Below, piece by piece: positions 20,265-25,549 of a stretch of 25,549 nucleotides of DNA (positions within the stretch are counted from its first letter, which is position 1; every line of letters starts with the position of its first letter). The notes under the pieces were generated by a model, which worked only from the letters and a program-made list of their open reading frames with translations, was not told where the DNA came from and made no database searches. Location of the stretch: IMG/VR virus record IMGVR_UViG_3300031951_001101, positions 1 through 25,549 of that record; one strand, written 5' to 3'. A program made the position numbers and the translations under genes. This DNA comes from a virus.

Positions 20265-20433
20265 CGGTCAAGTCCTTGATTGCTTGTTCCATAATAATCT
20301 TAATTTGATCATCTGTCAAGTCATTTAGCCAAGACCATCGTTCATCGTTTTTATCCCACTCAAAAGCAAAAGAGCCGTCATCATTTTGGATAATATTTAA
20401 TCCACTGGGATGTATAGGAGTATTTTCAGTCAT
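20254..20433 (-). CDS. Small conserved cyanophage protein (59 aa)
   Basis: A 59-residue frame: MTENTPIHPSGLNIIQNDDG, SFAFEWDKNDERWSWLNDLT, then DDQIKIIMEQAIKDLTDGL. The 'HPSGL.I..N.DG...FEWD.ND.RWSWLN' motif is one I associate with a small protein family repeated across cyanophages, next to proteins like the one at 19404-20264. It overlaps the amidinotransferase stop by 8 bases and the next start by 11. Function unknown; acidic with an aromatic cluster. Confidence 0.7.
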   Translation of the reverse strand: MTENTPIHPSGLNIIQNDDGSFAFEWDKNDERWSWLNDLTDDQIKIIMEQAIKDLTDGL

Positions 20434-21394
20434 CTCTTTCTAAATCTAAAGTTACACAATGGAAACACCCACTTAAAGTTCTTGAGTGTCTCATAGGAAG
20501 CATGGCACAATCTATACCATATTTTTCTAACTCTTTTCTTGTTGGTTCTTGATGTTCTTCTAAAACAACGAGATTAGGATTGACACTAAAAAGATTCATG
20601 TTAATCCATGTTGAGGCATGATTATAACCTGGATAGTATCCAATGTCAACAGGTTCTGGGCACCAAATTACATCCCAATTTTTAAATGGTGCAGGAAGAA
20701 CATCTTTACTCTTAATCCTTTCTGGATTAGCCAATAATAATCCCTCTCTTAGAAATGCAATTGTTGTGTCAATGTGCATATAACTATACACACCTTGAAG
20801 TAAATGAACTTGAATGTCTGGACCCAAAACTTGTTGAAGTTTATTCGCACCAGAAATGTTTCCACTATTAGAAACTAGATATAAAACATGATCATTAGCC
20901 CTAATAATATTGGCAGCATCAAAAGCAGGAGAGTGTTCAGTGAGTGCTAAAACATCTTTATTCCCTAGACATTCATCATTATACAATTTGTCATCATAGG
21001 TACAAGTTAATGGAACTAATCCATCAAAATGATGAGCGATTGAACCAAAATTATACCTCCTAGCCTTTAGGGGCATTGGAGTTGCAAAATAGTTATTTCC
21101 ATGGATGAATATACAATCTCTGGGACAGAAATTATAATATCCTGTTGGTTCACTATGAGGTCTTACTACATCTACTCCCTCTTGTCTTAAGAAGTTTGCG
21201 AAGATTTCTAGATCTTCATTAGCTTCTTGTATAACTTGATCAGGATATAATCCTGACTTTACATCGGAAACATCTTCACGATCTGCATAGTTAATCAATC
21301 TCAGACTACGATCCATTTCAGGCACTCTTGCATAATCTGCAATACCCACAATAACCTTTTTTAATCTTCCCCACTCATTAGTACTATTGTTCAT
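20426..21394 (-). CDS. Amidinotransferase (glycine/inosamine amidinotransferase family)
   Basis: 322 residues. The fold is shown by FCPRDCIFIHGNNYFATPMP (Arg92-Asp93), HSPAFDAANIIRANDHVLY (Asp159), YSYMHIDTTIAFLREGLLL with LANPERI (His207, Asp209) and LSGCFHCVTLDLER (catalytic Cys313). These line up with Asp254, His303 and Cys407 of the human glycine amidinotransferase and with StrB1 of streptomycin synthesis. Such enzymes move the amidino group of arginine onto an amine. Arginine deiminase or a dihydrolase of the same superfamily is the alternative, but the 'FHC.T.D' end and 'PRD...GN...AP' favour transferases. It overlaps its neighbours on both sides and closes the accessory operon. Confidence 0.82.
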   Translation of the reverse strand: MNNSTNEWGRLKKVIVGIADYARVPEMDRSLRLINYADREDVSDVKSGLYPDQVIQEANEDLEIFANFLRQEGVDVVRPHSEPTGYYNFCPRDCIFIHGNNYFATPMPLKARRYNFGSIAHHFDGLVPLTCTYDDKLYNDECLGNKDVLALTEHSPAFDAANIIRANDHVLYLVSNSGNISGANKLQQVLGPDIQVHLLQGVYSYMHIDTTIAFLREGLLLANPERIKSKDVLPAPFKNWDVIWCPEPVDIGYYPGYNHASTWINMNLFSVNPNLVVLEEHQEPTRKELEKYGIDCAMLPMRHSRTLSGCFHCVTLDLERDD

Positions 21395-21890
21395 TTAATA
21401 CTCCAGTTACTTGAATTGCATATCTATCTTTCATACTGAAATTATAAAATGCATGGATTTCATCATAGTTCCAGTAAAAACAATCACCAGCCTTCCAATC
21501 ACAGTAACAAGTATCTTTCACTTGCAAAATTTGGCCTGGAGAATTATCTTCCAACATAACCATACATCTAATAACATTTTCAGATCCTATGTTATTAATT
21601 TCTAGATATTTACCAAAAAGATCTGTATGAAGAGGTAGATATTGTCCTGGTTTAAAATAATTTACTGCTGCGCCAACTTTATCTAAAAAATAAAATTGAG
21701 GAATGATATATTCCTCAACGCACTTTGGCATTGGATCTGGTTGTTGGTACTTGTATATAGATAATTTTTCCTCACTGTGACCAGAACTTAAATATTGGTT
21801 AACCAACTCTTCATCTTTATGTGTAGACAAAACGTAGTCTAGATTATAAAAATCTTTGATATTCCAATTAGGTTTTATATGATTTAACAT
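21384..21890 (-). CDS. 2OG-Fe(II) oxygenase (hydroxylase-like)
   Basis: 168 residues. Jelly-roll oxygenase signature: PGQYLPLHTDLFGKY (His88, Asp90), then GDCFYWNYDEIHAFYN (His146) and KDRYAIQVTGVL (Arg156, the 2-oxoglutarate anchor). The order H-x-D...H...R and the 'Y.P.H.D' opening resemble aspartyl/asparaginyl hydroxylases and cyanophage small oxygenases. It uses O2 and 2-oxoglutarate to hydroxylate an unknown substrate. It overlaps the aminotransferase stop by 7 bases and the amidinotransferase start by 11, so the three are translated together; the substrate may be a product of those enzymes or a protein residue. Confidence 0.78.
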   Translation of the reverse strand: MLNHIKPNWNIKDFYNLDYVLSTHKDEELVNQYLSSGHSEEKLSIYKYQQPDPMPKCVEEYIIPQFYFLDKVGAAVNYFKPGQYLPLHTDLFGKYLEINNIGSENVIRCMVMLEDNSPGQILQVKDTCYCDWKAGDCFYWNYDEIHAFYNFSMKDRYAIQVTGVLNEQ

Positions 21891-22474
21891 TTAAACACAG
21901 ACATGTCAGGTAAGTGTGGGTAATCTAGATAAGTCCATTTTTTAGGTTGTTTATCACGAACTTCATTAAACCTAAAAGAACCCAAGATAGCTGTCTCTGG
22001 AGTCATATAATAATGATAACCTACGGTATCAATGTCTTGTTTAGCCCAAGGCTTAGAAACATCTCTACCATCGTAAGACATTTTCTTTAGTATATCATAG
22101 TCATTTTTGTTTTGCAACAGAATCATTCCACCCCTACCAACACTAAGATGTTTTTTATACTGGAAACTAAGGCACATGTAGGTGTCAGGAATATAACTAT
22201 TTTCTTTCCATAGTACAGCAGCGTCAATAATATTTGAATTGCCTAGTTGATAATAATCTTCCCAGTCTTCATTTCTCCATGTCCAATTCAATTCCAATTT
22301 CATTAAAGTCATTGGAATAGAAACATAAGTGTTAGTTGGAATAGTCAAATTATTGCATGAAGTATGTCTAAGACATAATTCTATTGCATGTGTACATGAG
22401 TCTACAGCTACAGCATATGGGGCTGAGAAATATTCTGCGACTTTGTTTTCAAACTCATTTACTTTTTCAAACAT
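21884..22474 (-). CDS. DegT/DnrJ/EryC1/StrS-type aminotransferase, short form
   Basis: 196 residues from ATG 22474; a TTG at 22483 would add three. VAVDSCTHAIELCLRH is the cofactor-binding helix start; NIIDAAVLW supplies the Asp (84) that contacts the pyridine nitrogen; MCLSFQYKKHLSVGRGGMIL matches the PLP-lysine segment, with Lys108 as the Schiff-base residue; DGRD follows as in the family. Normal members have 360-400 residues; this one ends soon after the large domain, so the small C-terminal domain is missing. It may be a reduced but active enzyme, a partner needing a second chain, or a degraded gene. There is no frameshift visible after the stop, and the next gene starts normally. Confidence 0.75.
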   Translation of the reverse strand: MFEKVNEFENKVAEYFSAPYAVAVDSCTHAIELCLRHTSCNNLTIPTNTYVSIPMTLMKLELNWTWRNEDWEDYYQLGNSNIIDAAVLWKENSYIPDTYMCLSFQYKKHLSVGRGGMILLQNKNDYDILKKMSYDGRDVSKPWAKQDIDTVGYHYYMTPETAILGSFRFNEVRDKQPKKWTYLDYPHLPDMSVFKC

Positions 22475-23318
22475 ACTTATCAATGTCGGGTTCTCTAGGT
22501 GTTATAACTCTATCATTTGGTTTTCCATACATGAAAAACTCTTCTAATGTATAATCATCTCTCAGAACGGTCCACCATTTCTTATAAGCCTTCCTAGCAA
22601 GAACTAAATCAGGTCTATCAGATCTTACATAATTTACCGAATAACTACCAATATCTGGATTTACACTTATCAAAGGCATTGAATAAGTTCTTCCACTATG
22701 TATTAGGAAATAATCTATAGTTACATTAGGTATATCTAGTCCTATCGACCATTTCCAATTTGAAATTTTATGAGCAAGATTATACTTTTCATCTACACAA
22801 AAAAGTCTTATTAATTTTTCTGCGTAACTTCTTCTTATCAATGCAGCTCCACTATCATGTCCAGACAATATTGGATGTAGATAACATGGAATAATTTTTT
22901 CATTTTCAAAACCCAGTTGAATACAATCCCAATCGAAAGGAATGTTATTCATCAAGTATTCCCAATCAAAATGCCAATAATCAATATAACTTAAATCATA
23001 ATCATCTTCCATTAAGATAACATATTCTTCAATTGTATTTTCCAACCAACTTTTGAGCATATCAATAGTGGAAAGAGCAGTAGCTACTTCTATTAAATGT
23101 TGTCTCCACCTTTTACATGTTGAAATATCATTCAGTATTACTTTACTTTTCCATTCATCAAAATTTTGAAGTTGATAACTAGAAGCAGAAAACCTTTTAA
23201 AGTTACTAATTTTATATTTTTCGTATTGTTCTTCAGTATATTGTTTTCTATCAGGTCTTTCGTCAAGATTTAAATAATAAATCGTTGGCAATCCTTTAAG
23301 TTTATCTTTTAAATTCAT
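22467..23318 (-). CDS. GT25-like glycosyltransferase, copy 1
   Basis: 283 residues. GLPTIYYLNLDERPDRKQY is the family 25 opening (Leu-Asn-Leu-Asp-x-R); EEYVILMEDDYDLSYIDYW holds the acidic Glu-Asp-Asp triad at 104-106; WDCIQLGFENEKIIPCYLHP and GHDSGAALIRRSYAEKLIRL are later family blocks; LIHSGRTYSMPLISVNPD is the C-terminal motif. GT25 enzymes add galactose or glucose to lipopolysaccharide or collagen-like proteins. It is cytosolic, with no membrane segment. The stop overlaps the aminotransferase ATG by 8 bases. Closest within the window to copy 3 (24117-24899). Confidence 0.8.
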   Translation of the reverse strand: MNLKDKLKGLPTIYYLNLDERPDRKQYTEEQYEKYKISNFKRFSASSYQLQNFDEWKSKVILNDISTCKRWRQHLIEVATALSTIDMLKSWLENTIEEYVILMEDDYDLSYIDYWHFDWEYLMNNIPFDWDCIQLGFENEKIIPCYLHPILSGHDSGAALIRRSYAEKLIRLFCVDEKYNLAHKISNWKWSIGLDIPNVTIDYFLIHSGRTYSMPLISVNPDIGSYSVNYVRSDRPDLVLARKAYKKWWTVLRDDYTLEEFFMYGKPNDRVITPREPDIDKYV

Positions 23319-23319
23319 A

Positions 23320-24120
23320 CTATAACTTTATTAATAGATCGTTTTTATTGACAGAATCTATAGACATTATATCACATATATTGTAGTTTGTACTCTTATT
23401 TTTCCACCAATCTAAAACAACTTCATCAGACTTTTTAGCTAGATGGTTTGGTTTATCCAAATAACCATCACTTATAAAATGAGAATTCGATATGAAGAGG
23501 GGTAGGGAATAAGTAACGCCTATTTGATATGGAACAAAATCACCAGATTGATAATGATACTTTGGCCATTTTTCACTTAATCCATAGTTTGTATAAAATT
23601 TAAAGAATCCATTGTCATAGTGCAATCTTATCATTTTCTCTGCATAAGATCTTGTTATCATAAAACAAGTTGCAGCATGATTGTTCTTAGTCCACTTCGA
23701 TAAGAACATTGGAATATACCTCTCGCCTATGATATGAAATTGAATGCAATCCCAATTACAAGGAAGTTTGTTAAAGATATCTTTCCAATTAAAGTCCCAG
23801 TATTCTACCGTATCAAATGATAGATCATCCTCTATCATCATACAAACTTCAGATGTATTTGAGTTATACCAATCCACAATACTCTGTATCCTATTCAATA
23901 ATACAGAAAGAAATTGCGGTTGAGTTAAAATATCATCCGCAATTATTTTTGACTTCCACTCAGAATAATTTTTTGGGTCATAACGTGAGGCAGAAATTCT
24001 AGTATAATTTTTAATATTATACTTTCTAAACTGATTTTCAATATACAGCTTTCTTTCTACTCTATGATCCAAATTCAAGTAATAAATTGGAGGAATATCT
24101 TTTAATTTCGATTCAGTCAT
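23320..24120 (-). CDS. GT25-like glycosyltransferase, copy 2 (diverged)
   Basis: 266 residues. Opening DIPPIYYLNLDHRVERKLYI; acidic segment VCMMIEDDLSFDTVEYWDFN; NWDCIQFHIIGERYIPMFLS; CFMITRSYAEKMIRLHYD; and YQIGVTYSLPLFISNSHF. It keeps the Glu-Asp-Asp triad and the 'W.CIQ' block but differs from the other two in the acceptor region (no LGFE, no LHP) and in the C-terminal end. This points to a different acceptor or sugar. It sits between the other two copies, with overlaps or gaps of 1-4 bases, consistent with duplication followed by change. Confidence 0.75.
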   Translation of the reverse strand: MTESKLKDIPPIYYLNLDHRVERKLYIENQFRKYNIKNYTRISASRYDPKNYSEWKSKIIADDILTQPQFLSVLLNRIQSIVDWYNSNTSEVCMMIEDDLSFDTVEYWDFNWKDIFNKLPCNWDCIQFHIIGERYIPMFLSKWTKNNHAATCFMITRSYAEKMIRLHYDNGFFKFYTNYGLSEKWPKYHYQSGDFVPYQIGVTYSLPLFISNSHFISDGYLDKPNHLAKKSDEVVLDWWKNKSTNYNICDIMSIDSVNKNDLLIKL

Positions 24121-24899
24121 TCAACAACCGGTACAGTCATTAGATGATCATATTTTTTACCGTATGTGAAAAAATCCTTTAGGGTAAAATCATCTCTATT
24201 GTTTTTCCACCAATTATAATAAAGATCTCTACAAATGAAATGATGTTTCTTTGGAATCTCATCTAGATTTGGGTTTTGTGTAATCAAAGGAATCTGATAT
24301 GTCTTACCAACAAATCCAAAAAACTGATCTAATCCTAGACATCTATAAAAATATTCTGGACCATAGTTATGGATAAAGGAATATTTTCCCTTGATCGTGT
24401 GGATATCGATTAACTTTTGTGCAAAGTGTCGATTTATTAATACTGGTCCATAAAAACTATGGCTTGTTTTTGGGTGCAGAAAGAATGAAATATAATTATG
24501 AGATTCAAATCCCAATTGAATACAGTCCCAATCATATGGAAGATGAGTCATTAGATATTTCCAATCAAAATGCCAGTATTCTATTAGGTTCAGATCATAA
24601 TCATCTTCAAACAAAATAAGATATTTTTCATTCGTATTCTCTAACCAATGTCTAACCATTTCCAATGTGGAAAGATTTATACAAACCTTTAAGTAGTCTT
24701 GTTCTTTGTATATTTCACTTTTATAAACAAGACTTTCCCACTCTTTAAAATTCTCCGGATAAAAAATACCTTCAGAAAATCTAGTTACATTTGAAATTTC
24801 CCATTTATCGAATTGGGATTCCATGTATTCTTTTCTTTCTGTTTTACTATCAACATTTAGATAGTATATGGTAGGAAGTCCTTTAAGTTTTTCAGACAT
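24117..24899 (-). CDS. GT25-like glycosyltransferase, copy 3
   Basis: 260 residues. GLPTIYYLNVDSKTERKEYM opens it; EKYLILFEDDYDLNLIEYWH holds Glu-Asp-Asp; YDWDCIQLGFESHNYISFFL and then SFYGPVLINRHFAQKLIDIH are family blocks; FVGKTYQIPLITQNPNLDE is the end motif, and the C terminus (DDFTLKDFFTYGKKYDH) matches that of copy 1 (DDYTLEEFFMYGKPNDR). It is therefore closer to copy 1 than to copy 2. The start overlaps the upstream oxygenase stop by 8 bases. Sugar and acceptor are unknown. Confidence 0.78.
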   Translation of the reverse strand: MSEKLKGLPTIYYLNVDSKTERKEYMESQFDKWEISNVTRFSEGIFYPENFKEWESLVYKSEIYKEQDYLKVCINLSTLEMVRHWLENTNEKYLILFEDDYDLNLIEYWHFDWKYLMTHLPYDWDCIQLGFESHNYISFFLHPKTSHSFYGPVLINRHFAQKLIDIHTIKGKYSFIHNYGPEYFYRCLGLDQFFGFVGKTYQIPLITQNPNLDEIPKKHHFICRDLYYNWWKNNRDDFTLKDFFTYGKKYDHLMTVPVVE

Positions 24900-25549
24900 A
24901 CCAAGTTATAATAGAATATCTTGTTCCTGAAGTAACAGGCATAACTTCATGCGGATACATAAAGTTTGATGGGAAGAGAATGGCGTCTCCCTTTTTAGTC
25001 TTAATAACTATCTCTCTATCAAAAAATGCAAATTCACCACCCTCATAATCATCATTCAAACTGAATGAACAACTAATTGCTCTTTGTTGTAATTTAAATG
25101 AATCTGTATGTTGAATATAAAATTGACCTTCTTTATATCTGAGTAGATCATATCCAGTATCTATATCTACATTTGCATCAGGAAATTTTTCTTTATACTT
25201 CTGAAGGGCTTGTGAAGCGGAAAGAAAGAAATCTGAATCAAGTTGTTTTCTATATTGTGTATTGTACTGTAAGGTATTTTCTTCACTAATATTCAATACT
25301 GAACAACTTCTAACGTTTGGATTTACTTCACCACCGCCGACACTTGTATCTTTCCATAAGTCACAATCTTTATATTCAGATATAATTTTATTACAAAGTT
25401 CATCTGATACTAAAGAATCTAAAACAACAATAAAATCTTCTAGCTTTGTTTGACTTCTAATACTAGGTTTAACTATAAGTTCTGGAGTTTTTATAATTTT
25501 ACTTTCTTCTAAAGTTTTTTCAACTTTATTTCCATGTTGATCACAATTT
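24892..25549 (-). CDS. 2OG-Fe(II) oxygenase of prolyl-4-hydroxylase type, C-terminal part; runs off the right edge
   Basis: The frame is open from the window edge, giving at least 218 residues; the true start is outside. The visible N-terminal part has TKLEDFIVVLDSLVSDELCN, the usual opening of P4H-like oxygenases. Catalytic part: YDLLRYKEGQFYIQHTDSFK (His-Thr-Asp), CSFSLNDDYEGGEFAFFD, GDAILFPSNFMYPHEVMPV (second His) and GTRYSIITWYV (the 2-oxoglutarate Arg). All four residues of the active site are present. A TTG at 25296 could be taken for a start but cuts off the family's N-terminal part. It is the furthest-upstream gene seen of the glycosyltransferase operon and may hydroxylate a protein side chain that then receives a sugar. 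Confidence 0.8.
   Translation of the reverse strand, partial: NCDQHGNKVEKTLEESKIIKTPELIVKPSIRSQTKLEDFIVVLDSLVSDELCNKIISEYKDCDLWKDTSVGGGEVNPNVRSCSVLNISEENTLQYNTQYRKQLDSDFFLSASQALQKYKEKFPDANVDIDTGYDLLRYKEGQFYIQHTDSFKLQQRAISCSFSLNDDYEGGEFAFFDREIVIKTKKGDAILFPSNFMYPHEVMPVTSGTRYSIITWYV

Noticed and set aside
24892-25296. A 134-residue oxygenase beginning at a TTG at 25296
   Set aside because: The frame continues upstream without a stop and carries the family's N-terminal segment, so the gene runs off the window and the TTG is internal.
1-25549. tRNA genes, CRISPR arrays, insertion sequences, integrase or attachment sites
   Set aside because: I looked in the gaps and found none; gaps are short (all under 120 bases) and hold only promoters, terminators or AT-rich spacer.

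Overview
The window is a piece of a T4-like cyanophage (cyanomyovirus, Kyanoviridae type, infecting marine Synechococcus or Prochlorococcus). The evidence is the combination of T4 core genes (baseplate gp26, gp51, gp48 and gp53; head-completion gp4; replication and late-transcription gp32, gp59 and gp33) with genes typical of marine cyanophages (phoH, thyX, speD, a glutaredoxin, and the cyanobacterial-type families DUF1825 and DUF4278). The DNA is AT-rich, genes are packed with 1-8 nt stop/start overlaps, and many genes encode fewer than 80 residues. I see no tRNA, rRNA, CRISPR array, insertion sequence or photosynthesis gene.

Layout. (1) Positions 1-2755, minus strand: virion genes, namely a partial Gly-rich structural gene, gp51, gp26 and a probable tail-tube-fold protein. 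(2) Positions 2757-7562, the only plus-strand block: a T4-type late promoter in a 28-bp divergent gap, then gp4, a conserved virion-cluster gene, gp48 and a giant gp53 carrying a propeller-like insert. It ends at a strong hairpin at 7568-7600 that probably terminates both converging transcripts. (3) Positions 7612-12324, minus: the replication and late-transcription module in transcription order: unknown 80-aa gene, phoH, RecB-like exonuclease, gp33, gp59, DUF1825, 89-aa gene, a 190-aa protein with a capsid-targeting-like N terminus, then gp32 behind its own sigma70-like promoter. (4) Positions 12350-14489: two paralogous GT-A glycosyltransferases and a small gene. (5) Positions 14523-20433: thyX, speD, glutaredoxin and a long run of small conserved cyanophage genes, several under 60 residues, with one clear terminator (15364-15389) and a good sigma70-like promoter (16199-16228). 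(6) Positions 20426-25549: a tightly overlapping accessory operon, in transcription order a 2OG-Fe(II) oxygenase (partial), three tandem GT25-like glycosyltransferases, a short DegT/StrS-type aminotransferase, a second 2OG-Fe(II) oxygenase and an amidinotransferase.

How they work together. The minus-strand replication genes load helicase on gp32-coated DNA (gp59), process DNA (exonuclease), supply thymidylate (ThyX) and switch on late transcription (gp33), which feeds the baseplate and head genes at the left. The most unusual part is region 6. A StrS-type aminotransferase, an arginine:amine-type amidinotransferase, two hydroxylase-like oxygenases and several glycosyltransferases lie together in one overlapping operon. 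This suggests a pathway that makes or attaches an amino- or guanidino-modified sugar, on a virion protein or on the host surface. That pathway is an inference; the family assignments rest on motifs read from the sequence, without database searches.
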